DNA from: Nemertoderma westbladi
Lineage: Eukaryota; Xenacoelomorpha; Nemertodermatida; Nemertodermatidae
Length of the DNA stretch: 23,736 nucleotides
Assembly: GCA_032718475.1 (NCBI GenBank)
Contig: JAUCBJ010006412.1
Location: forward strand, 1 to 23,736
Reading direction: 5' to 3'
Shown here: positions 10,601 through 20,150 of the stretch, one piece after another
How the letters are laid out: every line of letters begins with the position of its first letter
Numbering within the stretch: position 1 is the stretch's first letter
Position numbers and translations under genes: made by a program
The notes under the pieces: model-generated
Database searches by the model: none
Told to the model about the DNA's origin: nothing
What the model saw: only the letters and a program-made list of their open reading frames with translations

Positions 10601-12947
10601 TTTTCGCAATATCTGATTGGCCAAACCGTCTGTATATATTTTCTCGATGTTTTTTTCTCAATCTGATTGGCCGAGCCTTGTATCGGTAGGCCCCTATGTT
10701 TGTTATTCGCTTACCACTTCGTTTACTGAAAGTAATCCGCATACATCCCACATAATTTAATCACTGGTATGCTTATCGCAAGCTACCGGTACCCGCAGGC
10801 TACACAGTCTGTCAGTCCACCCATTCCCAGTTTACACTTCTGCACTATGTGCTAGCGATTTACCTATGCCATAGGCTACCAGTAGTACTTCACAGGCGGC
10901 AGAGTAACCTAAAAGATGACAGCTGGAGGTGCGACCAATCAGATATTGAGAACAAATTCACGGTTTATCCAATGAGACATTGAACAAAAAAGGCAGGGCT
11001 CGGCCAATCAGATATTGAGAAAAACAACCATGGCCAATCAAATATTGGGAAAAAAACATTAAGCAAATATATACATTAAGAAATTGAAATATTGAGAAAA
11101 TAAATACATTGAGAAAAATAACATCGAATATTAATACTAAATGTATGTCATAAACATTCCTATTTTAACATCCATAAACAATTTCCTTTCCAATTCTAAT
11201 GCCTTCATATTATCTACTTTCATGTTTTACCATGCTTTTGCGTTTTTTAACGTCATTTTTAAAGTTTTTACATTTTCACCCTCATGGTATACCCTATTCA
11301 TTCACCGAAAATTCGGCGAAAATTTGCCTTTGCCCCGCAGTGGAAATTGTTCCCGTGACACCCACTCCCCCTTAATCTAAATAGTGGGCGGGGGGGAATA
11401 CATCTAGAAGGCACAAATTACTCTATAAATACTGGTAATACATACAACTCGCGTCGCAGAACACAGAACATACCAGAACTCGATAAATTTGCGATTCGTT
11501 GATTGCTTCGGATTCCCTTGGGTCTGATTCATGTCCAAAAGTGAGAGGTGGGGGGGGGGGGGGGGGGGGGTGGAATGGCTCAAATACCATCCCGGCATAA
11601 ACACTAAACAGTGTTATTTTTCAATTACGGCCAAGGAGTTATATGTAGCAAGTTATTTATTACAACCAAAATGGTGCACGAGAGACAAGAGCACAGGTTG
11701 AATTTATATTTTTCCTCGTAATCAGCTATTATTTACGTTTATTTTTTGTTGACGTTAGAGTTGAAGTTTGTTTCCATCAATATAAAAAAATATATATATA
11801 TATAAATGTTATTTACATATATAATTATTGATTTTTTTTCGGATGTATATACTAATAATGTTATACTATTTCTCTTCCAGTGAGATAAAATCCCAAGAAC
11901 TTCTATCTATTGATATTTCCGGGCTTCTTGTCGACACTGAATACAATGTGCGAGTAGAATTATGCGATATCTACCAGTGTTCTACCACTGAGAGCGACCA
12001 TATTGTTCGCGTACGAACTACCAATGAACACCATATCCTGGGTATGTATATCGGAATATCGTGCGCGGTCTCTTTCATACTAACATTGGGTGTGTCATTG
12101 ACAATATGGTGCGCAGTTATATCCCGAAGGGCGGACAATACTCATCAAGTTCCGCGCAGTCAAAGAAACTGTAAGTAAAATAGTAATTCCTATTAATTTT
12201 AGGCCTTTTTACATATCATTTATTTAATTATCAGAACGTTTTACTGAAACCACTAATTTTCACTAAACCGATTATTTTAATATATTGATTATTAAAAATT
12301 ACTTGCCTACTTTACGTAATATCGTGAATTTGAACGCCTACGTTGTAACTTGTAGCTCATGTTGTCGACAATGTACGACCGGAAGTCGAACTTTACTTTA
12401 TCTTCTCGCCTTTAAAATTAACATTACAATGACAGGCCTACGAAGGCCTCTTAAAAATGTTACCTAGCAACCACGTCACATCGGTTTAATATTATCCGTA
12501 TAATATTATTAGTCTAATTCACCGGTACCGGTACCGGTCTGCCGGTACCGGTACCGGTCTGCCGGTACCTCTTCAATTTCTATAGGTTAACTACATATCT
12601 CAGTAAACGCTTTAATTTTAATACAATTTTGAATTTTAACATAGTTGTGATATCGAATTCTCCATATGCAATCGCTTCCTCTCAGGATAAAATAACATGT
12701 CTTTTGATTTCTGATGTCTGTTTATCATCCCCATTCTCTTTATATTACAGTTGTTAGACCTTATTCCACCGTGAACACAATGAAAGGATCCCGTGTTAGC
12801 GTTAATGCGAAGTTTATGAGACCACGTCTACCCGGTCTACATAAGTCATCGACAGAAAGCTCAACAGGTCGGGATAGCAGAGCTGCTACCATAGCGACCA
12901 TTGAAACTGCCGTTGATATTCGTTGTGGAGATGCAAGCGAAGCTTAA
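7207..12947 (+). CDS. Ig/Ig-like/FN3 single-pass membrane receptor-like protein, five coding exons
   Basis: Exons 7207-7663, 9348-9662, 10021-10177, 11881-12170 and 12751-12947 join with phases 1, 1, 2, 1. They total 1416 nt, exactly 472 codons including the TAA stop, and every junction is GT-AG. Predicted layout: signal peptide about 1-24; Ig domain about 30-150, with Cys in INCS, a Trp in SWQN and the Y-x-C motif YVC; Ig-like domain about 153-257; FN3 about 259-357 split by a phase 2 intron; transmembrane helix about 364-390 followed by SRR; cytoplasmic tail of about 80 residues. Several N-x-S/T sequons lie in the ectodomain. The tail has one YxxV motif (YSTV, just after the exon 5 join) that could serve endocytic sorting, and no clear ITIM or ITAM. 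Phase 1 introns flank the second Ig-like domain, as in many IgSF genes. The family role would be cell-surface adhesion or recognition; the ligand is unknown. No single orthologue is recognised. Confidence 0.8.
7747..7800 (+). repeat. 18-bp tandem repeat, three perfect copies
   Basis: TAATAATTATAATTTTGG is present exactly three times in a row at the start of Ig-gene intron 1. Confidence 0.92.
8238..8510. mobile_element. Foldback element in Ig-gene intron 1
   Basis: Perfect 20-bp inverted arms: CCCATGTGAAGAATACCAGG at 8290-8309 and its inverse at 8491-8510. A third, diverged arm copy (CCCATATGAAGAATACCAG) is at 8238-8256, implying a nested or tandem end. The interior word CTAAACAATAAACGAATTAG links it to copies elsewhere. 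An inverted partial copy lies at 21076-21160. Confidence 0.75.
8868..9118 (+). pseudogene. LINE fragment in Ig-gene intron 1, same family as 16085-18374
   Basis: It matches 17725-17998 with deletions and stops: AAGGATGGT-TGCTTGAGCAT, CCAGGATTTGGAAGTCA, TTTAGAGCAGCAGTAGTTCCA and GGGAGTCCATGCTGGGCTCT are shared. It corresponds to the C-terminal part of the LINE protein, after the reverse transcriptase palm. It lacks about 30 bp around the YLGSW region and has an in-frame TGA, so it is dead. Same orientation as the host gene. Confidence 0.85.
9348..9662 (+). CDS. Ig gene exon 2: second Ig-like domain lacking the second canonical Cys
   Basis: The acceptor is TTATTATCTAG and the donor AATG/GTGAGT, both ends in phase 1, so the exon is a symmetric single-domain exon. 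It starts PPRVTS, has a B-strand Cys (HLNCSI) and ends in an F-strand motif, DIATYVIDVTN. The expected Y-x-C cysteine is Ile there. Two cysteines follow eight residues later (SCRC) and may pair instead. Sequons NGST and NQSE are present. The domain boundary and phase pattern are typical of Ig-superfamily genes. Confidence 0.78.
10021..10177 (+). CDS. Ig gene exon 3: N-terminal half of FN3 domain
   Basis: The acceptor is ACCCTTTTAG and the donor ACAAT/GTAAGT. The exon enters in phase 1 and leaves in phase 2. The peptide begins PQPPLLVKATPINTTSIGVTW, which is the usual FN3 start: a proline-rich entry, then the B-strand with Trp. A tyrosine-containing C-strand region (IVYCWTV) follows. An intron splitting FN3 into two exons is common in animal receptor genes. 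One sequon (NTTS) and one near the end (NHT) are visible. Confidence 0.75.
10249..11147. mobile_element. Long foldback element with CTCAATG subrepeats in Ig-gene intron 3
   Basis: The left arm (10249-10680) is packed with TTTTTCTCAATGTTTT subrepeats and ends CTGATTGGCCGAGCC. The right arm (about 10935-11147) has the inverse GGCTCGGCCAATCAG and ATTGAGAAAAA repeats and ends ATTAATACTAAATGTATG, the inverse of the CATTTAATATTAATAC start. The left arm is expanded by the subrepeats. The apparent thymine-rich frames at 10375-10666 are an artefact of this. Confidence 0.72.
11693..11737 (+). repeat. Diverged copy of the AATCAGCTGTTATTT repeat
   Basis: CACAGGTTGAATTTATATTT and GTAATCAGCTATTATTTACG parallel 5193-5238 (ACAGGTTACAGTTTTATTT, GTAATCAGCTGTTATTTGCG). 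A run of 21 G sits 120 bp upstream (11550-11570), as a G run also precedes the copy at 5140. Confidence 0.55.
11881..12170 (+). CDS. Ig gene exon 4: C-terminal half of FN3, transmembrane helix, start of tail
   Basis: The acceptor TTCTCTTCCAG has a good pyrimidine tract; the donor is AACT/GTAAGT. The first part has the FN3 signature L-x-x-x-T-x-Y-x-V-x-V (LLVDTEYNVRVELC), then a G-strand-like IVRVRTT. A 27-residue hydrophobic segment follows (GMYIGISC to WCAVI, residues about 364-390). The basic residues RR just after it predict an inside C-terminus. Cysteines in the helix region (SCAV, WCAV) may be palmitoylated; that is inference. Confidence 0.78.
12521..12569. repeat. 20-bp GGTACC-rich tandem repeat, 2.5 copies
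   Basis: (A/G)CCGGTACCGGTACCGGTCT occurs at 12521-12540 and 12541-12560, with a partial third copy. Each unit is internally self-complementary (CCGGTACCGG). It lies in Ig-gene intron 4. Confidence 0.85.
12751..12947 (+). CDS. Ig gene exon 5: cytoplasmic tail and stop
   Basis: The acceptor TATATTACAG lies at 12741-12750. The exon completes a phase 1 codon and encodes about 65 residues, rich in Ser, Thr, Arg and Ala, ending DASEA before TAA (12945-12947), which is followed at once by an in-frame TAG. The tail has a single Tyr (RPYSTV); because Arg sits at the -2 position it is not an ITIM, but it fits YxxV-type sorting. The 27-bp repeat array begins immediately after the double stop. Choosing this frame rests on the phase match with exon 4 and on the stop closing the protein before the array. 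Confidence 0.68.
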
Positions 12948-12948
12948 T

Positions 12949-15323
12949 AGAACCCTCTGTATCACAGATCGCCCCAGAACCCTCGGGATCCACAGATCGC
13001 CCCAGAACCCTCGGGATCACAGATAGCCCCAGAACTCTCGGGATCACAGATCGCCCCAGAACCCTCGGGATCACAGATAGCCCCAGAACTCTCGGGATCA
13101 CAGATCGCCCCAGAACCCTCGGGATCCACAGATCGCACCAGAACGCTCGGGATCACAGACAGCCCCAGAACCCTCGGGATCACAGACAGCTCCAGAACCC
13201 TCGGGATCACAGACAGCCCCAGAACCCTCGGGATCACAGATCGCCCCAGAACCCTCGGGATCACAGATCACCGCAGAACCCTCAGGATCACAGATCGCTA
13301 AGAGTCCTCTGTATCACAGATCGCCCCAGAACCCTCTGTATCACAGACAGCCCCAGAACCCTCGGGATCACAGACAGCTCCAGAACCCTCGGGATCACAG
13401 ACAGCCCCAGAACCCTCGGGATCACAGATCGCCCCAGAACCCACGGGATCACAGATCGTCCCAAAACCCTCGGGATCACAGATCGATCCAGAACCCTCGG
13501 GATCACAGACAGCCCCAGAACCCTCGGGATCACAGATCTCCCAAGAGTCCTCGGGATCAAAAATCGCTCCAGAACCTTCGGGATCACAGACCGCCCCAGA
13601 ACACTCGGGATCACAGATCGCCCCAGAACCTTCGGGATCACAGATCTCCCAAGAGTCCTCGGGATCACAGACCGCCCCAGAACACTCGGGATCACAGATC
13701 ACCAAAGAGTCCTCGGGATCACAGATCGCCGCAGAACCCTCGGGATCACAGATCGCCCCAGAACCCTCGGGATCACAGATCTCCCAAGAGTCCTCGGGAT
13801 CACAAATCGCTCCAGAACCCTCGGGATCACAGACCGCCCCAGAACCCTCTGGAACACAGATCGCCCCAGAACCCTCGGGATCACAGATCGCCGCAGAACC
13901 CTCGGGATCACAGATCGCCGCAGAACCCTCGGGATCACAGATCGCCCCAGAACCCTCGGGATCACAGATCTCCCAAGAGTCCTCGGGATCACAGACCGCC
14001 CCAGAACACTCGGGATCACAGATCACCAAAGAGTCCTCGGGATCACAGATCGCCGCAGAACCCTCGGGATCACAGATCGCCCCAGAACCCTCGGGATCAC
14101 AGATCTCCCAAGAGTCCTCGGGATCACAAATCGCTCCAGAACCCTCGGGATCACAGACCGCCCCAGAACCCTCTGGAACACAGATCGCCCCAGAACCCTC
14201 GGGATCACAGATCGCCGCAGAACCCTCGGGATCACAGATCGCCCCAGAACCCTCGGGATCACAGATCTCCCAAGAGTCCTCGGTATCACAAATCGCTCCA
14301 GAACCATCGGGATCACAGACCGCCCCAGAACCATCGGGATCACAGATAGCCCCAGAACCCTCGGGATCACAGACAGCCCCAGAACCCTCGGGATCACAGA
14401 TCTCCCAAGAGTCCTCGGGATCACAGATCGCCCCAGAACCATCGGGATCACAGATAGCCCCAGAACCCTCTGGAACACAGATCGCCCCAGAACCCTCGGG
14501 ATCACAGACCGCCCCAGAACCCTCTGTATCACAGATCGCCCCAGAACCCTCGGGATCACAGATCGCCCCAGAACCATCGGGATCACAGATAGCCCCAGAA
14601 CCCTCTGGAACACAGATCGCCCCAGAACCCTCGGGATCACAGACAGCCCCAGAACCCTCGGGATCACAGATCTCCCAAGAGTCCGCGGGATCACAAATCG
14701 CTCCAGAACCCTCGGGATACACAGATCGCCCCAGAACCATCGGGATCACAGACAGCCCCAGAACCCTCGGGATCACAGATCGCCCCAGAACACTCGGGAT
14801 CACAGATCGCCCCAGAACCCTCGGGATCACAGATCGCCCCAGAACCCTCGGGATCACAGATCTCCCAAGAGTCCTCGGGATCACAAATCGCTCCAGAACC
14901 CTCGGGATCACAGACCGCCCCAGAACACTCGGGATCACAGATCGCCCCAGAACCCTCGGGATTACAGATCGCCCCAGAACCCTCTGGAACACAGATCGCC
15001 CCAGAACCCTCGGGATCACAGACAGCCCCAGAACCCACGGGATCACAGATCGCCCTAGAACCCTCGGGATCACAGATCGCCCCAGAACCCTCGGGATCAC
15101 AGATCACCCAAGAGTCCTCAGGATCACAGATCGCCCAAGAGTCCTCGGGATCACAGATCGACCCAGAACCCTCGGGATCACAGATCTTCCAAGAGTCCTC
15201 TGGATCACAGACCGCCCCAGAACCCTCGGGATCACAGATCGCCCCAGAACCTTCGGGATAACAAATCTCCCAAGAGTCCTCGGGATCACAGATCGCCCCA
15301 GAACCCTCGGGATCACGGATCTC
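12949..15323 (+). repeat. 27-bp minisatellite array, about 88 units
   Basis: A near-continuous tandem array with consensus phase GGGATCACAGATCGCC followed by CCAGAACCCTC. The unit length is a multiple of three and the consensus has no stop in most frames, so long open frames exist on both strands: about 711 codons forward from 12923 and 600 codons reverse to 15100. The three forward readings per unit are GSQIAPEPS, GITDRPRTL and DHRSPQNPR. Single-base insertions near 12988, 13125 and 14717 and a one-base loss near 13293 move the reading between frames. A TAA at about 15258 interrupts the GSQIAPEPS reading near the end. Variant units (CCCAAGAGTCC, GCCGCAG, CTCTGGAACA) recur in order, revealing higher-order copies. 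Most simply it is a 3' UTR minisatellite of the Ig gene. Confidence 0.92.
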
Positions 15324-15348
15324 TCTGAATCCTATCGCATAACTACGA

Positions 15349-15354
15349 AATAAA
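15349..15354 (+). terminator. Candidate poly(A) signal AATAAA for the Ig gene
   Basis: AATAAA lies 25 bp beyond the last recognisable 27-bp unit, in AT-rich DNA. If used, the whole array would sit in a 3' UTR of about 2.4 kb. AATAAA is frequent by chance in AT-rich sequence, so only its position supports it. Confidence 0.4.
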
Positions 15355-16084
15355 TGTATTATAATTACCAAATTAAAACTGTATTTCTTCATTCCATGTT
15401 TCTTAATTTTCTATAGAAATTTAATTTACTTAAATATATATTATTAATAATTAATGAGACAATGAACAACGATCCAACCCAGGGGGGTGAAGTGCGGAAA
15501 AACCTAGAAGAAACAGCACGATCGAACTAAGGCATGTACCGTGACACGCACAACTAGTATTATAATGAATGAGCTTTAGTGATTCTGATTACGAGATGGG
15601 GAAAAGCGATTTAGAACATAATTACATGAAAATGTAACAGCTTTTTTCATTAAGGCTTGTTGTTGTATAATTGACAACTGGCTCGCAACAAACTTGAGGT
15701 TCTCCTGGAAAAACGCCATGGCCCATTTGTTCAAAACTAAGTTAATTCTAAGTGTTCACTTGATTTAAATTTCACGACAGTTAAGTACTCACTTATCTTT
15801 ATATGCTATTGTTCAATAGTATAAGTACTCACTTAAATTTAAGGGCGGTAGCACCCCCAAATGGAACCTCATATTTTTGTGTCTCTGGACCCTAAAATAG
15901 GAGAAAATTATTTTTTGCGCTACTAAACATCGTCTGGGCTGTTTAAAATTGCCAAAAGTCCTTTTTGCGCCACAACCAATATTTTTTGAAATTTTTCGAA
16001 ATTTAAAATAAGTTCAGAAAACTTCTGAACAAATTTTGCCCCTTTTCCCCTTAGCCTTTTGCGACTTGCCCTCTCGTCAGCAGA
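15355..16084. other. Intergenic DNA between the array and the second LINE
   Basis: Mostly AT-rich. TAAGTACTCACTTA-type words occur at about 15783 and 15821. The 15840-16060 part is pyrimidine and adenine rich, with TTTTTGCGC twice (about 15911 and 15962). It could be an older insertion target or a non-homologous 5' part of the LINE. No gene is supported. Confidence 0.3.
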
Positions 16085-18374
16085 TGATATTGGAAATGGT
16101 GGTATTGATCTATTGATGAATCCAACTGCACATGCAGCATTGGACAAAATAGACCAAATCTCTAACCGCATCATCCGTTGCCACTTCTCATGTTCTGGAA
16201 GACTGGCTAAGAAGTTTACTAAGGTGGCTCTGATTGTGTGCTACTCTCCAACTAGTGTTGCCCCTGTAGATGAGGTGGAAAATTTCTACCACAATCTACA
16301 AGCAGCTACTGATGGAGTGGATCAGCATGCATTCTTAACATTCCTGGGAGACTTTAATGCAAGTCTGCATCAATCACCTACATCGCCCTGGGTCTATAGC
16401 AATAGTGTCAACCGAAATTCTGTCCATCTTCAGGATTTTATCTCTGGAAATGGATTGTTTTCGGCTGGAACCCAGTTCAAGAAGCGAACTGGAAAGCTAT
16501 GGACTCATAGTGGACCCAGTGGTCACAAGTCCCAGATAGACCATATTCTGTTTCGTAGGAAATACAGGAGCTCTATACAAGACTGTAATGCATTTACACT
16601 TCGACCCTTCTCCAGTGATCACCGCCTTATTGTGGCCAAGGTAAGACTTAGTCTGCGTGCTAGCAGAACAACGAAATCTGCCTTGCCACGGCATGACTGG
16701 TCCTCTCTGTTGCAACAGCCAAGTGTGAGATCCAGCTTCACACTACAGCTGAGCAACAGGTATGAGGCTCTTGCCTCTGAGGCGGCAGATCACTGTGAGG
16801 GCTATACTGCCTTTACAGAAGCAGTTAAGTTAGCAGCTGCAGAAACAGTTCCTGTATACCCTCGAAACAGGAAAAGGGCCCCCTGGACTGACAACAAAAT
16901 TCAGAAGTGCCGAAATGACCTTCATAAGGCGCAGAAAGAGTCCCGACTCAAACAGACTACAGCGGCCAAGAATGCAGTTAAAGCTGCATCTAGGTCCCTG
17001 AACAGGCAGTACTCTGTTAATCTACAGGAGCTAATAAACCAACAGGTTGATGCCATCAATCATGCTGACGACAGCAGGCAATCATCCCAGGCATGGAAAT
17101 CGATCAATCTGCTTACTGGGCGGAAAAGCCAACCAACCACCAAGGTTATGGCTGAATCTATCCCATCATAGTAGACATGTACCGTACAACAAGAGTCCCA
17201 CAAGAAATGAAAACAAATAAGTTGGTGCCAGTTCCCAAGAAGGGCAACCTAACACTCTATGGTTCTTTTCGGGGAATCTCATTGATCTCGATTGCTGCAA
17301 AACTATACAATAGAATTCTAATAAATCGCATCAGGGATCCCATTGAGAGACTGCTACGTGGAAATCAGAATGGGTTCCGTAAAGGTCGTGGGACCATGGA
17401 GCCCATTTTGGCACTTAGAAGGATAATTGAAGAGTTATCAAAAAAGAAAGACAGGCATCTGGCTGTTATCTTTGTTGACTTCTTCAAGGCCTTTGATTCA
17501 GTCTCTCCAGAAGTCGAGGAAATCCTGCCAAGTACCTAACTGATCTAGACTTTGCTGATGACTTAGGAGTACTCTCAGAATCACTAGAGGGAGCCCAACG
17601 GCTCCTCAGCTCATTAGAACATGCTGCTTCTAGTGTTGGTCTTTTTATTAACTCCAGAAAGACCAAAATTTTGACAGTTAACTTTGAAAGTTCTCAGCAA
17701 GTCTCTGATCGGATGAGCATAAGCTCAAAGGATGGTATGCTTGAGCATGTGGACGACTTCTGCTACCTGGGATCATGGATCCGGAAGTCAGGTGAGGACC
17801 TTCGAGAACGTAAGGGAAAGGCATGGGCAGCCTTGAATAGGCTTTCCAGGATTTGGAAGTCACCGAGAATTAATCGGAAACTTAAGGTCCGATTATTTAG
17901 AGCAGCAGTAGTTCCAGTACTCCTCTATGGGAGTCCATGCTGGGCTCTAACTGCTGAGGACACCAAATCTCTGGATGGCACATTCACAAGAATGCTACGC
18001 CGGGTTCATTGTGTCAAGTACAATGCACACATCTCCAACCAGACACTACATAACATTGGAGGTGTCTCATTGGTTCCCCCAAGCTTGACACTAGAACAAA
18101 ATCGCCTCCGCTTTTCAGGACATTGCTTTCGCCGTGAGGACCAGCCAGTGCATAATCTTGTACTTTGGCAGCCTCATGGAGTGAATAAGCATGGTGGACA
18201 GCCCATGACTTTCTTGAGACGCATCTTAAAGGACACTGGCCTTGAAGATGCGGATGATCTAGCAAATGTCATGGGTGATAGGGAGTTGTGGCGGCGCAAT
18301 TTTGTCGACAAGCCGGCACAGCATTCTTGAAAATGCAGCTGCAATGCAGCATGCCGATACTAGTAGTAGTAGTT
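16085..18374 (+). pseudogene. Non-LTR retrotransposon (APE endonuclease plus reverse transcriptase), internally deleted
   Basis: Endonuclease from about 16085 to 16640 keeps LGDFNA, QIDHILF and SDHRLIVAKV, the central and C-terminal catalytic motifs; its N-terminus is absent. A basic linker (NRKRAPWTDNKIQ) leads to about 17150, where the frame ends. Reverse transcriptase resumes near 17180 with LVPVPKKGNL, FRGISLISIAAKLYNRI, NQNGFRKGRGT and FVDFFKAFDSV (motif A). It then jumps at about 17520 straight to DFADD (catalytic FADD, near 17550), so the part between motif A and the active-site Asp pair is lost. The C-terminal region LLYGSPCWALT to the end follows, stop at 18328. A tail of TAG repeats (18358-18371) resembles the short tandem 3' ends of RTE-type LINEs; the clade is not proven. 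Defective. Confidence 0.88.
18358..18371 (+). repeat. TAG-repeat tail of the LINE
   Basis: ACTAGTAGTAGTAG follows the LINE 3' region 30 bp after its stop codon. Short tandem 3' ends replace poly(A) tails in some LINE clades. It marks the probable 3' boundary. Confidence 0.6.
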
Positions 18375-20125
18375 TTTAGAACAATTTTCATTTCATTTCA
18401 GTTAAAATTAGCGGAGAAATATCATTTTTCACGAATAAAGGTCATTCTAAGATAGGTGTTTAAAGTTTAAGGAACAATTCTAAACTTCCCGGTATTTTAG
18501 ATAATACCATTTTTCTTTATTCAACAATATCTTTGTCAAAAATGGATGAAATTAAACGAAATTTATCATCCTTGCTAAAAATCTAACTAATAAAACAAGA
18601 GAACCGTGAGAGCCTTTTTTTATGAAAAGGGCCTTATTTAATTGTCAATTATCGTGCTGCTCGAAGGCTTGCCAAAAGGCTAGCTCTTACGTTTTGGCTA
18701 ATATCTTGAGTTTGAGAAAAGATTGGGAGTGTTATTTGCAGATTTGTAATCTCAATTAAATTCGGCACATGGTAGGCCTAGGATTAAAAAAAATTGACAT
18801 TTTCCAAATTGGGTGGGTGCTTATTGACGCCGCTCAGCAACCCCAAAATCGTGAAATTCGCTATAACAAAGCAAATAGGAGACCAGGAATGTCATTGAAC
18901 GTTGCTTTGGAATTCTAAAACGAAGATTCTACTGTCTGGGTGAACGAATGATAATGTATACTAAACGTGTCTGCCCCGTATTATAGCGGTTTGGGCAATG
19001 TTGCTTAATATAGCCATAAGTCGGGGAGAGGTTACTCCTCTAACCAAGAACCAAGACTATGAGAACCAAGAAGGAACAGAAAATTATACTGAAAACTATG
19101 TTGGTGAACAAGAAGGCCAGCTTTACCGTAAACACTTTATTACACCTACTTTGCCTGATATATTGCATATGACATTTAAATTTTTAAATTTTTGTGTATT
19201 TTTATAGTAATAGTTATCATTAATCAGTCTGTGTCATGGGGAAAATTATTGATATCCAATACTAATTAGGCCACACTGTTACGAAAAGTTAAATTTTAAA
19301 CGTTAAGGTCACGCCTTTTACCTGAAAGTTATTATAATAATCAAATGATTATAATAATAATTTTATTATTATTTTATTTTTTAATGCAAACTGGAATTTG
19401 TTACAAAAAAACTAGTGAGAATTTTGTCTGATGGTGGTATTTGCAATTTTTATCTTTATAAATTATTCTGATCTTCTATTCTACCCGCTTACCACATCAG
19501 TGTAAATCGGCGAAACAACATCTGACTACAAGCAAAAATTCAACAGTAATCTGTGATAATAAATAATAATGACAAGTTGTGGGTTGTATCTCCCATGATT
19601 TAGTTATAATAACACGATAATGAAACCTGATACAGTTCCTTTTCCCTAAAAGTGAAAGTTCACATTATTAAGTCACCGAGATTGAATTTGTGTCTTTAGT
19701 ATTAGTACTATCCCCCCCCCCCCCCCCCCCACCTTACATAACCATATCGGCAATACAAGCTATATAATCTACATAGACTATGTAAGCCATATAACCGCTC
19801 ACCAACCAAGTTATTGCCTATCCATAATGAGAGGCCTAGCCATCCAATCAAACGCTCTCATGTTTGAACTGAAGCGTTGATAATAACGCGACCATTGTCC
19901 TTGCAGAATGCAGATTGATCCAACCTGTTGGTAGTAAATAATAGGTGATAATTAAAGGTCACACAGATCATTGATTACGGTATAATATCAATCAGTATTT
20001 TATTATTTACATGATATCCATATTTTAGGGCTTTGCAGTGTGTGGTTGTAATCACTTTATCCGTCGGCTACCGGTAGGCCTATTCTTAATTGATTTTTTG
20101 GTTGACGTTTGCAAACCAATCGAAC
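18375..20125. other. Intergenic DNA upstream of the six-Cys gene
   Basis: AT-rich. It contains an imperfect ATTATAATAATCAAATGATT palindrome (near 19330), a run of 19 C (19712-19730), and 19640-19695, which resembles the right part of the 5140-5590 repeat (CACCGAGATTGAATTTGTGTC against CGCCGAGATGGGATTTGCGTC). The short frame at 18998-19207 shows no domain or codon logic. No promoter element was identified. Confidence 0.35.
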
Positions 20126-20150
20126 ATGTTGATAATTCTGCTCTCCGCAG
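20126..20150 (+). CDS. Six-Cys gene exon 1: 25-nt coding part with ATG
   Basis: ATG at 20126 is followed by eight codons (MLIILLSA) plus one base, then the strong donor GCAG/GTGAGT. Its phase 1 end matches exon 2 exactly, and joining the two produces a textbook signal peptide, although each half alone looks trivial. The 5' UTR extends upstream for an unknown distance; I saw no convincing TATA box. Confidence rests on the phase match plus the restored hydrophobic core. Confidence 0.68.

Noticed and set aside
10375-10666. Phe-rich open frames of 72 and 90 codons
   Set aside because: Products of the TTTTTCTCAATG subrepeats of the foldback element.
12923-15058. 711-codon forward open frame through the 27-bp array as a gene
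   Set aside because: It has no ATG at its start, its reading changes between three repeat peptides at single-base indels, and similar long frames exist on the reverse strand. The 27-bp periodicity alone explains the lack of stops. Retained only as a hypothesis in the findings.
13298-15100. 600-codon reverse open frame in the array
   Set aside because: Mirror effect of the same stop-free repeat unit, with no splice or start logic.
18998-19207. 69-codon frame as a small gene
   Set aside because: No homology logic, low-complexity C-terminus, in AT-rich intergenic DNA.
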